Part shown: positions 21,660 to 32,473 of the stretch, piece after piece
Numbering within the stretch: position 1 is the first letter of the stretch
How the letters are laid out: each line of letters opens with the position of its first letter
Origin: Bolinopsis microptera
Lineage: Eukaryota > Ctenophora > Tentaculata > Lobata > Bolinopsidae
Direction of reading: 5' to 3'
Length of the DNA: 64,000 nucleotides
Assembly: GCF_026151205.1 (NCBI RefSeq)
Contig: NC_087075.1
Location: 1,915,911-1,979,910 of the forward strand
Notes under the pieces: generated by a model
Database searches by the model: none
The model's input: the letters and a program-made list of their open reading frames with translations, nothing else
What the model was told of the DNA's origin: nothing
Made by a program: the position numbers and the translations under genes

Positions 21660-24600
21660 TCGATTATAACACTTCAAGTAGAAATGCCCAAAATAGCACA
21701 GTGTTTGGTAAATTATGCACAATCAACATCTGCGGACTATCCCAAAGAAGCAACATGATGCTAAGCAAGTATGCGTTTGACAACGACATCCTTCTATTTG
21801 GTGTGCAGGAGACAGGTGCTGGAAGCCAATGGAAATCATTAACAAACATGAAAACTTTTGAAGATACAAATAATAATAGCAACAAAGGCTGTGCAATCAT
21901 GGTTAGACAAGAGATCATGTTCACACAGCTTCCTGTTATCTCAAACATTTCATCAAATATTGACTCAGTTTGGGGAATGTTATCTTGGAACGGCAAAAGA
22001 TACATAATTGGCAACCTCTATTTGAAACTGGACTACTTATCAGGTGTGAAAGAGATGTTGGTTATGCTTGATAAGGCTCATGAAATGAGCAAGCTTCACA
22101 AGTGTACAGGTGTGATTGCTATGGGGGATTTTAATGCTCGCCACTTTATCTGGAATGATACTGTGGTAAATAAGTATGGAAAATATATTGAAGAACATCT
22201 AGACTGGTCCAAGTTCTGTGTCCATGCACCTTCGTCAAGCACGTTCTTGGCAAGGAATGGGAGCAGCCATATTGACTTTTTCATCACATCCACACAGCTC
22301 GATAAGTATATAGATCATCCAATTGCAGATCACTTTGCTAACTTGTATAGTGGGGCTCCTTTGAGAGGTCACGTTCCAGTATCAATCAATGTTCAATCAC
22401 AACCTGTGGCAATCAGGTCAGAGAATGTTCAGAAGTATAACCTTCAGTCAATGGACTGGTTTAACTGGACTAGAGACATCGAGATTGACTTGACACTCGA
22501 AAAAACCGATAGCTTAGCAACTGATGGGACTATCAAGGAATGGCTGGAAGTTATTAACACAGCTATTGATGTTTCTACAAAAGAAAACTGCCAAATGAAA
22601 TGTGTCTCCAAACACAGTAAACCTTACTGGACCCCCAAGCTATCTGTGCTTTCTGGGAAACTAAGATTCGACCTCAAATCGTATTTAACCAGAAATACGG
22701 ACACTGCATTTGAAGCAATGCAGACCTCAAAGAAGGAATTTGAAGAAGCAAGAAAGCAGGCATGTCAGCAGTTTATCCTTCGAAAGACAAATGACCTGAA
22801 CACCTCTCAGGCAAAAAAGTTCTGGAAAGAGTTCAATAAGCTCTTCAAACCCCCATCTGATCAAATGGTTGAAGCTCTTATCTCAGAGGATGGAACTATC
22901 CTCACAGAAAATGCTGACATAGAGAAGGAAATGTTTGGAACGTTTTTTCAGGCTAAACACATAGTTCATAATATCGATCAATTTGATGATGTTTTCTATC
23001 AGGAAATGAACAACCTGTATGACGACATCAAAAACAGCAATTTCCAGCCCAGTGAGGATATGGCAGATAGATTTACAAGCAGCTCCGCCCTTTACTGCCC
23101 GGTTACACCATGGGAGATCACTGCTACTCTGAAAGGTATTCACTCTACAGCCGCTAGTTTTGATAATCATGAAGTACATCAGTCTATGCTAAAGAAACTA
23201 GGTCCAAATGCAATTCATGCACTAAGCAGGCTCTTCACACTCTGCTTGCGCAATGGACTTTGGTTGTGGAACGACTCTAAGATCGTGTTCCTCAAAAAAG
23301 ATGGAAAGTCCTCATATTCCAAAGCAGGTGCATACAGGCCAATTTCAATCTCCTCGTATGTAGGCAAACTGCTTGAACGAATCTTGGCACAACGACTTGA
23401 GGTATATCTAAAGAAAGTGGGAATTATTGATGTAAATCAGGAAGGTTTCTCCAAAGGCAAAAACACTATCAGATACCTCAATAGGCTGACTGCGGGTATT
23501 AAAGGTGATATTATGAAGAAGCTTACGGTACTTTGTTTGTTCATTGACTTCGAAAAAGCTTTTGATTCAGTGTGGAAAAAAGGTCTAATTGTTAAGCTCT
23601 GGAGAGCTGGTGTTCATGGCTGCTATCTTAAAACTATAGACAGCTTTCTGTTTAGTCGTACAGTTTGCCTTCTAATAAATGGATTTCTCGGCCCAGTTAG
23701 AGACTGCCTGGACTATGGGTTACCACAAGGATCTGTGCTGTCCCCTATTTTGTTCAAATTCTTCATTATGGATATCGAGGCTGTCTGTTCAGTGTACCAA
23801 CAGATTAGTGTCTTGAAGTTTGCTGATGATGGGACAGTTAAAGTGGTTGGCAGGGACTTAGAGGAGTGTCTTTTCTATCTCAACCTGGCTATGGACAGCA
23901 TTGAATATTGGACATCTTGTTGGCGCCTGGTTATAAACTGTGATGCAAATAAGACTGAGATTATATGCTTCAACTCATATGATCAAGCCGGAATCCCAAC
24001 CTCATTCAACCTAGGAGGGAAACTAATTCATCTAACAGATCAAACGAAAGTTCTGGGTGTCATACTAGACAGTAAGTTGACCTTCAAACAGCACAGCAAG
24101 CATGTCTACAATAATCTAGTCTACCGCTGGGTTTGTATGAGTCGTTATGCAAACAGAAACTGGGGCATGAACCAAGCAGTGCTAGTTAGAGTTGCCAAAA
24201 CCATTCTCTTCTCAACACTGTTCTATGGATCTATTATATGGATGAAAAATTCAAATATGACAGACATAAACAAACTGTGGTACAGAGTGTCTAAAGCTGC
24301 AGTCGGGGCTGTTTTCAATGTACACGGGGCCATTCTTGAAGTCATTCTGGGTGTACCACCACTCCAAACAATGGGGAGAGTAATTTCGATCAAACATTAC
24401 CTTAAGGTTCTCCATGACTCAGACGACATTCATTTTGACTTCGTGAGAACTCAACTAGATGAAATGAACCCAACAGTACTCTTCCATCTCCGAGACGTGC
24501 AGAAATTCTTAATATGGAAAGTAGAACATTTCAGCACTGAAGGTCAGACCTGTGACTTAACCCAGAGAAATCTAGAACAAGTTCTGTTACTACCCAAAAA

Positions 24601-26281
24601 GATTTATAAGTACACTAAAGGAATGATGCAGCAATTCACAGAGCTTCTTTGGCAAGAGAGCTTACAAAACCTACTACTGACGGAAGGATGGTCTGAAATT
24701 CCAAGAGTCTCCTGCAACCCCCTTCCTATCCCCTTTGGAGTGAGCCGCGAAGTGGAAGTATTAGTTATGAGTCTCATGTACAAGAACAATCTACTGAACT
24801 CGTTTCTCTTCCGAGTTGACAGAGCAGTGGCCTCTCCGCTATGCATCTGTGGCTCGGATGAGCAAACAGCACTGCACCTACTATCAAGTTGTGAGCTTGT
24901 GGACGCGAATCTACAATGTCAAGCTGAACGAATCATCACCCTGTGTAACAGCGGTAGGTCCATGGTCGATCTAGCAGCTGAGCAGGGCTCCATCATACTG
25001 AACTGTTCAAGGGACGAAATGTTTAGGGATGGCAGGGACTTAGAGGAGTGTCTTTTCTATCTCAACCTGGCTATGGACAGCATTGAATATTGGACATCTT
25101 GTTGGCGCCTGGTTATAAACTGTGATGCAAATAAGACTGAGATTATATGCTTCAACTCATATGATCAAGCCGGAATCCCAACCTCATTCAACCTAGGAGG
25201 GAAACTAATTCATCTAACAGATCAAACGAAAGTTCTGGGTGTCATACTAGACAGTAAGTTGACCTTCAAACAGCACAGCAAGCATGTCTACAATAATCTA
25301 GTCTACCGCTGGGTTTGTATGAGTCGTTATGCAAACAGAAACTGGGGCATGAACCAAGCAGTGCTAGTTAGAGTTGCCAAAACCATTCTCTTCTCAACAC
25401 TGTTCTATGGATCTATTATATGGATGAAAAATTCAAATATGACAGACATAAACAAACTGTGGTACAGAGTGTCTAAAGCTGCAGTCGGGGCTGTTTTCAA
25501 TGTACACGGGGCCATTCTTGAAGTCATTCTGGGTGTACCACCACTCCAAACAATGGGGAGAGTAATTTCGATCAAACATTACCTTAAGGTTCTCCATGAC
25601 TCAGACGACATTCATTTTGACTTCGTGAGAACTCAACTAGATGAAATGAACCCAACAGTACTCTTCCATCTCCGAGACGTGCAGAAATTCTTAATATGGA
25701 AAGTAGAACATTTCAGCACTGAAGGTCAGACCTGTGACTTAACCCAGAGAAATCTAGAACAAGTTCTGTTACTACCCAAAAAGATTTATAAGTACACTAA
25801 AGGAATGATGCAGCAATTCACAGAGCTTCTTTGGCAAGAGAGCTTACAAAACCTACTACTGACGGAAGGATGGTCTGAAATTCCAAGAGTCTCCTGCAAC
25901 CCCCTTCCTATCCCCTTTGGAGTGAGCCGCGAAGTGGAAGTATTAGTTATGAGTCTCATGTACAAGAACAATCTACTGAACTCGTTTCTCTTCCGAGTTG
26001 ACAGAGCAGTGGCCTCTCCGCTATGCATCTGTGGCTCGGATGAGCAAACAGCACTGCACCTACTATCAAGTTGTGAGCTTGTGGACGCGAATCTACAATG
26101 TCAAGCTGAACGAATCATCACCCTGTGTAACAGCGGTAGGTCCATGGTCGATCTAGCAGCTGAGCAGGGCTCCATCATACTGAACTGTTCAAGGGACGAA
26201 ATGTTTATAAGTGTGTGTGTTGAAATTGTAGAAAGCGAGGGGCTACATCTTAAGCGAAAGATTAATCTTTCGAAAAGATAA
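21656..26281 (+). CDS. LINE ORF2: endonuclease and reverse transcriptase with internal duplication
   Basis: The frame has 1541 residues. The N-terminal endonuclease of the exonuclease-endonuclease-phosphatase fold shows VQETG (about 50), MGDFNARH (about 157), SHIDFFI (about 204) and GHVPV (about 238). The reverse transcriptase has FIDFEKAFD (motif A, Asp about 631), LPQGSVLSP (motif B, about 688) and FADD (motif C, 722-725), so all catalytic Asp residues are present. The C-terminal segment has PLCICGSDEQTALHLLSSC, a Cys/His motif common in I/Jockey-group elements. No RNase H motif was seen. Residues from about 732 on occur twice because of a 1182-bp period tandem duplication, so the normal protein would be about 1147 residues. 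Since the frame stays open, the protein may be made, but whether it works is unknown. Confidence 0.9.
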   Translation: MIDYNTSSRNAQNSTVFGKLCTINICGLSQRSNMMLSKYAFDNDILLFGVQETGAGSQWKSLTNMKTFEDTNNNSNKGCAIMVRQEIMFTQLPVISNISSNIDSVWGMLSWNGKRYIIGNLYLKLDYLSGVKEMLVMLDKAHEMSKLHKCTGVIAMGDFNARHFIWNDTVVNKYGKYIEEHLDWSKFCVHAPSSSTFLARNGSSHIDFFITSTQLDKYIDHPIADHFANLYSGAPLRGHVPVSINVQSQPVAIRSENVQKYNLQSMDWFNWTRDIEIDLTLEKTDSLATDGTIKEWLEVINTAIDVSTKENCQMKCVSKHSKPYWTPKLSVLSGKLRFDLKSYLTRNTDTAFEAMQTSKKEFEEARKQACQQFILRKTNDLNTSQAKKFWKEFNKLFKPPSDQMVEALISEDGTILTENADIEKEMFGTFFQAKHIVHNIDQFDDVFYQEMNNLYDDIKNSNFQPSEDMADRFTSSSALYCPVTPWEITATLKGIHSTAASFDNHEVHQSMLKKLGPNAIHALSRLFTLCLRNGLWLWNDSKIVFLKKDGKSSYSKAGAYRPISISSYVGKLLERILAQRLEVYLKKVGIIDVNQEGFSKGKNTIRYLNRLTAGIKGDIMKKLTVLCLFIDFEKAFDSVWKKGLIVKLWRAGVHGCYLKTIDSFLFSRTVCLLINGFLGPVRDCLDYGLPQGSVLSPILFKFFIMDIEAVCSVYQQISVLKFADDGTVKVVGRDLEECLFYLNLAMDSIEYWTSCWRLVINCDANKTEIICFNSYDQAGIPTSFNLGGKLIHLTDQTKVLGVILDSKLTFKQHSKHVYNNLVYRWVCMSRYANRNWGMNQAVLVRVAKTILFSTLFYGSIIWMKNSNMTDINKLWYRVSKAAVGAVFNVHGAILEVILGVPPLQTMGRVISIKHYLKVLHDSDDIHFDFVRTQLDEMNPTVLFHLRDVQKFLIWKVEHFSTEGQTCDLTQRNLEQVLLLPKKIYKYTKGMMQQFTELLWQESLQNLLLTEGWSEIPRVSCNPLPIPFGVSREVEVLVMSLMYKNNLLNSFLFRVDRAVASPLCICGSDEQTALHLLSSCELVDANLQCQAERIITLCNSGRSMVDLAAEQGSIILNCSRDEMFRDGRDLEECLFYLNLAMDSIEYWTSCWRLVINCDANKTEIICFNSYDQAGIPTSFNLGGKLIHLTDQTKVLGVILDSKLTFKQHSKHVYNNLVYRWVCMSRYANRNWGMNQAVLVRVAKTILFSTLFYGSIIWMKNSNMTDINKLWYRVSKAAVGAVFNVHGAILEVILGVPPLQTMGRVISIKHYLKVLHDSDDIHFDFVRTQLDEMNPTVLFHLRDVQKFLIWKVEHFSTEGQTCDLTQRNLEQVLLLPKKIYKYTKGMMQQFTELLWQESLQNLLLTEGWSEIPRVSCNPLPIPFGVSREVEVLVMSLMYKNNLLNSFLFRVDRAVASPLCICGSDEQTALHLLSSCELVDANLQCQAERIITLCNSGRSMVDLAAEQGSIILNCSRDEMFISVCVEIVESEGLHLKRKINLSKR
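23849..26207 (+). repeat. In-frame tandem duplication inside ORF2
   Basis: Copy 1 is 23849-25025 and copy 2 is 25031-26207, each 1177 bp, separated by GGGAT. The copies look identical at base level where compared. The period of 1182 bp equals 394 codons. It starts just after the FADD box and includes the whole C-terminal domain. Confidence 0.93.
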
Positions 26282-26837
26282 GGGTTTATTATAGCATCTA
26301 ATTTTGCTAATTTTGCTACTACTATGATAAAGAATGAAATACCAAGTATATTGAAGTGTAGTAAAGTGTTATTGGACTTTGCTTATTTGAAAACAAACAC
26401 CTTTAAATTAAATATTGTTTTAATAACAGGGGAATGAGTTTTTCTATTTGAGCTGTTTAGTTCAAAGAAAAGCAGATATATGGACTGCTTTAAAACTTTT
26501 ATTTTGGAAAAAGTTTGTTTCAGTAACCATTGAGAACCAGTGGCCTTTTGTAACTGCATCTTTAACCTCAGTTTCACTTTGAAACGTCAAGTGACTGGTA
26601 AAGTCAAATATTCTGTTCTATGAACATTTATTCTAGTATTTTGAAGTGTAGAAATTGTTAAGATCTTTAATTTTGTACTAAATTACTGATGTTTTATAAC
26701 GTTTTAACGGGGTGTAATTTTGTTAGGTAGGTATTTAAAATTATTAGTCTTTTGGAAATTGAAGTTTTGATCTTTACTATTTATTGTTAATAGAATGCTC
26801 ATTGTAGCCAGTTATTTTAAGATTTTCATCATCATCA

Positions 26838-27997
26838 TGTACATGTTGGCTATAGTGTTCAAAGCTTGATTAGAGGGTGCAGGGGCATGGAAGACCCTAA
26901 TATCAAAAAATGCTCTCTTACGGGCTCAAAACACTTCTAGCACTAACATCTAAGCGTGCTACTTCTGCTGTGTTTGCACCTGGTGGTAACTTGACTGGCA
27001 ACAACGGTGGTTCCACACATACATCTCTGCATCCCGCATTCTGCATCAGTTCAGCTATGACATCTCTGAGGGAATTGTGTCTCAGGTTTACATAACCACC
27101 TTTCTTGCATACTTGCAGATGAGATGATTGATAGTATTGGTTTCTCCACAGACACACTTTCTTGAAGTATCCTTGATTTTTAGATTATATCTTTGGCCAA
27201 AGCATCATTAAATTCCTTTTTGTTGAATGAGTATCCATAAGACTGCAGTGGGAGTGATGTTAACCAGCAACTTGCCCCCTTTTCTGTTGCAAGATCAAGC
27301 TGAAGCTTCTGTATCTGGTTAAGCTCTGGTAGAACTTCCTCACGTTTCTGCTTGTAGAACTGCTGTCTTCTTCTCGAAATTTCAGCTTTTACTTCAACAG
27401 CCTTTTGATGATTCTCTGTATGTTCTGATACTTGATTTAAGATTGCATCAGTAAGATTCTCTGTGGCAAAGAGTGAGTATTCATACTTAAGATCAGCTGT
27501 CTGGCTCAGATCGTATATACTCAGGCCCACATCTCTGCAGGGTAAGGCAAAGATCTTCTGTGTTATATCAGGGCAATTAAATATTCGGTCTAATACTGCT
27601 GGAATAAAGGTGACTCCTACTTTCCATCTGTTGCTTATGTCTGGAGTTGTGCGACAGACATAGTTCCACCGCTTAGAAAGTCCATGGATGTACCTAGCAT
27701 ATGCTAGTTGAGGCTCCCTCTTAGCAATGTTGGAGATGTCGTCATCTTTTCCTATGGCTATACCCGTTGATGACACATTTTGGACTAGTGGCATGAGAGA
27801 GCAGGAATACTTGGCCATTGCACTATTGTCCCTGCACTATAATTGTCCCCTTGTGTAACACCCTCTTCACTTAAGATCTCCTCATCTGTCCTTGCTATTA
27901 CCAGTCTTGCAGGTTTTCGATATATGTTTATGATGTATGGAGCTAGCTCAGGGCAGGTGTACTGAATATTATGAAGGGCACCCGTTAAGAGATCATG
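26838..27997 (-). pseudogene. Decayed PHD/RT/nuclease-family retroelement (right-arm copy)
   Basis: Mirror of 14703-15862. The long frame 27818-27180 (212 residues) differs from the left copy at two residues (SRRRQQ against SRITQQ). Its C-terminal portion was separated by the LINE insertion and lies at 19528-19838 on the minus strand. It has the same missing motif A and YADD box as the left copy. Confidence 0.85.
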
Positions 27998-28243
27998 AAT
28001 CTTGTAGAGGCTCCTTCACTCTTCAGGTCACTTCAAGTTCATGTAAACTTTATATTTATTTATTTATGATATAAGTGAAGCTGTAAACCATTTGAAATTG
28101 AAATTGCAATATCAGATGTATCAAGTTTTGACGATGTGGCAGAGCCAGAAAATATATTAATATAAATGTACAGTTTTTTTCTTAAACTTAGAACTTCGCT
28201 TTACTAACCGAGTCAAGAATCTTCAAGTTGTTAAAAATGGGCT

Positions 28244-28546
28244 TTGTATGCTCTTTTACCACCACAACCACCACCACCACCACAAACTGGTACAATAATG
28301 ATTGATTTTGAGAAAGCGGTCATGAATGCGATTCAGAACAGTTTGCCAGGGTGGGAGATTAGCAATTGCTACTTCCATCTCTGTCAAGCTGTTCAGAGGA
28401 ACATTTCGAAGAAGTTTAAAGTTTTATATTATTCTGATAAGAAGTTTGCTAGAGCCGCAAGGCTGGTTGTGTTTCTCGCCTTTGTCCCAGTTGCTGTATC
28501 TCCAGAGGTTCCTAGTTGTCGGGGATATGTCATGATTGGTTCCTAG
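28244..28546 (+). pseudogene. MULE-type transposase fragment (right-arm copy)
   Basis: Same 100-residue frame as the left-arm fragments: DFEKAVMNAIQ, CYFHLCQAVQ, LAFVPVAV. Only one copy is present here, so the left-arm duplication is a later event or was lost on this side. Confidence 0.7.
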
Positions 28547-28741
28547 TTGTCGGAGTTGATTGGATTTCCCAAGCTTGCATGTTTACTAACCGAGTCAAGA
28601 ATCTTCAAGTTGTTAAAAATGGGCTTTGTATGCTCTTTTACCACCACAACCACCACCACCACCACCAAGATTAGCCGTGAGCCCCAAACGGTAGATCGGC
28701 CTCCACGTGGCTTGGGGTGGGTGGTTTTTTAATGAATGAAC

Positions 28742-28887
28742 TATAGGGTCCCAAAAAGCATAGACAGTCTAACCTAATCGTGATATCGTGATATGGTTTA
28801 TCTAATGAACTCCTAAATTAGATCCAGTGTTAGCTGAATCTATAAATCCAGTGTTAGCTGAATCTATAAATTTTTTGGGACGCTATA
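28742..28887. mobile_element. TA-flanked MITE (right arm)
   Basis: Mirror of 13431-13576, with ends TATAGGGTCCCAAAAA and TTTTTGGGACGCTATA. Confidence 0.65.
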
Positions 28888-28923
28888 TTTCTATGTTTAA
28901 ATACTAGCGAACGATGCCATATA

Positions 28924-29027
28924 ATACAGTCAAACCTCAATTCACCGTGGTTTTGAGTAAATGAATAAAAGTGCCAAATTGGGGATTCTGTTAAATTGGG
29001 GCCTGGTCAATGGAGGTTTGATTGTAT
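28924..29027. mobile_element. Small Tc1/mariner- or pogo-like MITE (right arm)
   Basis: Mirror of 13291-13394, with CAGTCAAACCTC and GAGGTTTGATTG at its ends, flanked by TA. Confidence 0.65.
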
Positions 29028-29110
29028 ATTATACTATAATACCAACGTTATAGAACTGTACTGAACCGAATCGGTTTATGACCTTATTAATTATTTTATA
29101 ATTTCTTAAA

Positions 29111-29331
29111 TAGTGTAGTGTAGTGTAGTGTAGTGTAGTGTAGTGTAGTGTAGTGTAGTGTAGTGTAGTGTAGTGTAGTGTAGTGTAGTGTAGTGTAGTG
29201 TAGTGTAGTGTAGTGTAGTGTAGTGTAGTGTAGTGTAGTGTAGTGTAGTGTAGTGTAGTGTAGTGTAGTGTAGTGTAGTGTAGTGTAGTGTAGTGTAGTG
29301 TAGTGTAGTGTAGTGTAGTGTAGTGTAGTGT
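29111..29331. repeat. TAGTG pentanucleotide microsatellite (about 44 copies)
   Basis: Mirror of 13077-13207 with about 19 more units. Confidence 0.95.
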
Positions 29332-30112
29332 GATACAATGTTGGACAACAAGATAGCGTGTAATATCGAAGCTTATATATGTTCCTAGATGCCAAGCCGA
29401 TATGGCCGATATAGGTACTCTTTGGGATATTCTATACATTAAATCCTTGATATACCGTGCTTGACAGGGGAAACGATAAATGTACTATTTACTTAAGTTT
29501 GCCTATGAACACGGCACACTGCACTGCATGATGAGATCATGAAAGTGGTATATCGAGGTACATATATTGTATGGCATATTCAATTGTTATATAATATATT
29601 GCTATATCCATGAATCAATTCAACCATATTGACAATTGTTAACAGTTGCAAAAGATAACCAATTACTTATAACTTAGCATGAGCGGAGAATGACTATAAC
29701 CGGAAGAATACCACGTGGTGGGATCAGGGATGAACGACCACAACAATAACGAATAACACAGCTTATATGATCAGTCCAATATAATAACAGCAAATTTGGC
29801 CGATTTTTGAGTATTTGAGCCGTAGAATATATGGCAGATTTTTGTTTATTAACATTGCATTATCTTCTTTGCCGTGTTAATAAAGGTTTGGTTATAATCT
29901 TTTAACTTCAGGTGGAAAATAACAGTTGCATTAAATGTAAATTAGTTGTATAAAAGTATAAATTGAACAATCGCTGTTAATAAGTGGCATGGTTAGTGTT
30001 TGAGATTCAGCTTAGTTCGAGGAATGAAATTACAGTAATAGTGCACATAATATATATCATAGAGAGGACTTTAACGGTTATATTATGGCTTTAATATTAT
30101 CTTTTTTCACAG

Positions 30113-30474
30113 GAGTGTGGCATCCATTTAAGCCAGGAGGAAAAAGACTTGGTGACCGCACATTCGGAGCTTGAAAATACCAGCATTGGTCTTACGTTTC
30201 AATCCGAGATTGTTGAGGCATCATTGATCCAGTATTACAAAGAGGTAACCGTGCGATAACCGTGTAATCCACATTTATCGGATTTCTCTTAATTTCTTGA
30301 CATATATTTTCGAGTTGTTAATTGTTGATTGTTGCATCTGTGGGCCAGGTCAATTATAAAAAATATAGTTTCAATATAATTACGTATGGTTAATGTTTTC
30401 AGGATCTTGAGATAGCAGATTTAAGACGCCATTATACCCTGGTGCGAACCGACGTCAGAAGTCGAAGACAGTAG
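30113..30474 (+). pseudogene. Last two exons of an unknown host gene (right-arm copy)
   Basis: Exon 30113-30244 (after TTTTTTCACAG, before GTAACC) and exon 30403-30474 (after GTTTTCAG, ending TAG) encode 67 residues. Both introns and exons match the left-arm pair at 11939-12300. Phase is 0 at every junction, and the other frames contain stops. Between 29332 and 30112 no further exon was recognised, so the start of the gene was not found in the arm. Confidence 0.6.
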
Positions 30475-30808
30475 TAGCACTTTGCAAACAGTGTTTTTTA
30501 AAAAGATTTCGAGAAGCCAGTTTTGTAATAATCAGCAAGCGGCTGTGGAACTATTTGACTATTTTAAGTATTCATTTTAATTTAAGTAATTTAAATGGTA
30601 CTCTACGTTCAAATCACCGATCTAAATTGTGATTTGGTTATCTTTAACCTTTGAGTGTGTTATTAAATCTACTATTAATTAATTTAAAATTGGTACTCCT
30701 AAAAAATCAATCCACTTTTAATATATAACGCAAACTAAATTCCTTTTAGCAGGGTTGGATTTTGAAATATATGTGTAATGTTCATGGAGGGCCAAGCGTG
30801 AGTTAGAT

Positions 30809-31053
30809 ACATAATTGGTACAATTATGGAGCATCGCGGCTCTAGGCAGCTCTGTTAAAACTAGATCAAAACCGACATTACGGCACGTATTGGCCTTACA
30901 CAGAGGTATAATGAGACCTGAAGTGAGGTCAATACGTGCCGTAATGTCGGTTTTGATCTAAATTTAATCCAAATTCGTATCGTTTCACTTATCCTTTCAA
31001 AGTTTCAACAGAGTTGCCTAGAGCCGTGTTGCTCCCAAATCGTACCAATTATG
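30809..31053. repeat. Two-step hairpin at the outer end of the right arm
   Basis: Mirror of 11360-11604, with an inner stem of about 30 bp and an outer imperfect stem. Confidence 0.8.
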
Positions 31054-31134
31054 TTATTTTTGACATATAGTCTGCAGCGCACCCAAAATGCACGGAGAAG
31101 TGTGTTTGTTTTGATATTCTGTTAAATACTATTT

Positions 31135-31589
31135 GGACACGTTCATTTGAGTTTGAGGATATTGGTAAATATAAGTGACCCTATTAAATGGCACAGTGTA
31201 GTTGAAATTGTCACACTATGAAATTACATAAACCCTTGATGGTTAGGATAATCGTATCATCCTCTAGGCTAACTTTGTCACATAACGATATCTTAATCAG
31301 GTGATAAGATATCGCTTAAATAAGGCCGGCACGGAAATGGTTACATTGTCACACTATAAACATGTGACGGAGTAAATATGGACCCCTTGCTGCCGTTTTT
31401 GACCAAATTTTTGAGTGTCCAGTTGATTGGATGGGTACATATGACCATTACCTACATATTTGACGACTTTTTTCGTTAGATGGTGCACTCAGGTTTACTC
31501 TGTCACACATTAAAGAAAATATGTGATGAATGTTTAGGGCACCCTGATAAGCAATGCTGAGTAGTGTAGGTTTATTTGATGGCATGAAA
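31135..31589. other. Unannotated flank of the palindrome
   Basis: No gene seen. TGTCACACTAT and TTGTCACA motifs recur several times (about 31208, 31275, 31348, 31501), suggesting a degenerate repeat. Confidence 0.35.
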
Positions 31590-32115
31590 GTGCTGGGGAA
31601 TTGTTATTAATTTAATGTGTAAGGAACATTCGTGTGTTAATACTGTGTTACTTTCGTGTGTTAATACTGAGTTACATTCGTGTGTTAAACTGAGTTACTT
31701 TCGTGTGTTAATACTGAGTTACTTTCGTGTGTTAATACGAGTTTACATTTCGGTGTGTTTAATACTGCTGAGTTACTTCGTGTGTTAATTACGGAGTTAC
31801 TCGTGAGTTATTACTGAGTTACTTTCGTGTGTTAATACTGATTACTATGTTACTTTTTGGAGTTACTAAGTTACTTCGTGGATTACTTTAATACTTTCGT
31901 GAGTTACTAAGTTACTTTTGTGAGTTACTAAAGTTACTTTTGTGATTCTAATTACTTTTGTGAGTTACTCAAGTTACTTTAGTGAGTTACCTAAGTTACT
32001 TTTTGTGAGTTACTAAGTTACTTTCGTGAGTTACTAAGTTACTTTCGAGAGTTACTAAGTTCCTTTCGTGAGTTACTAAGTTACATTTTCGGTGGGCTAC
32101 TCTAAGTTACTAATA
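31590..32115. repeat. Degenerate minisatellite (GAGTTACTTTCGTGTGTTAA type)
   Basis: Units of about 24 bp on the left shade into about 20-bp units (GAGTTACTAAGTTACTTTCG) on the right, with many small indels. It is an old, decaying tandem array. The 350 bp that follow (32116-32473) show no gene. Confidence 0.8.
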
Positions 32116-32473
32116 TGATAATATTTTTTATGAAGCATACAGTAAACTCGTTTTACCTAGGTACGTTAACAATCGAGAGAAAGCACAGACAGAGAAGTTG
32201 GTACCCCACGTGTTTTGAAGTCCCTCCTTGAACAAGGTGGAAAAGGGACCGGGTATCACTATTGCGGGAGGAAAGGGAAAAAAACCAACACATTCCTGAT
32301 AGTGACGGTATGTTGGTATTATCATATACCCTAATACCTAAAACTCTCAATAGTAAAAGATTAAAAACTCCGAATGACTCCCGATGTGACGATTAAGACA
32401 AAGTTTGAGAAGTTCTTGATATAGATAAGCTATTTGACTCCTGATACAATGATACAATGAGAACGAGTAAACA

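Larger units (their letters stand above)
19839..26837 (+). mobile_element. 7.0-kb non-LTR retrotransposon inserted in the right arm
   Basis: The element is flanked by a 10-bp target duplication TGTACATGTT (19829-19838 and 26838-26847). The empty site survives in the left arm at 15853-15862. It has a 5' region of about 0.5 kb, ORF1 (Gag-like), ORF2 (endonuclease and reverse transcriptase) overlapping ORF1 by ATGA, about 550 bp of 3' UTR, and a short TCA-repeat tail (CATCATCA). Two open frames with zinc knuckles in ORF1 and a C-terminal CxC...H...C in ORF2 suit the I/Jockey group. That clade call is an inference from motifs. Insertion came after the inverted duplication, since the left arm lacks it. 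Confidence 0.92.
26838..31134. repeat. Right arm of the giant inverted duplication, outer part
   Basis: Reverse complement of 11279-15862. Pairing offsets change only at the 382-bp unit and at the TACAC array. Beyond 31134 the sequence no longer matches the left flank. Confidence 0.93.

Noticed and set aside
21664-26028. Minus-strand frames inside the LINE ORFs
   Set aside because: Shadows of the plus-strand ORF1 and ORF2, which carry the recognised motifs.
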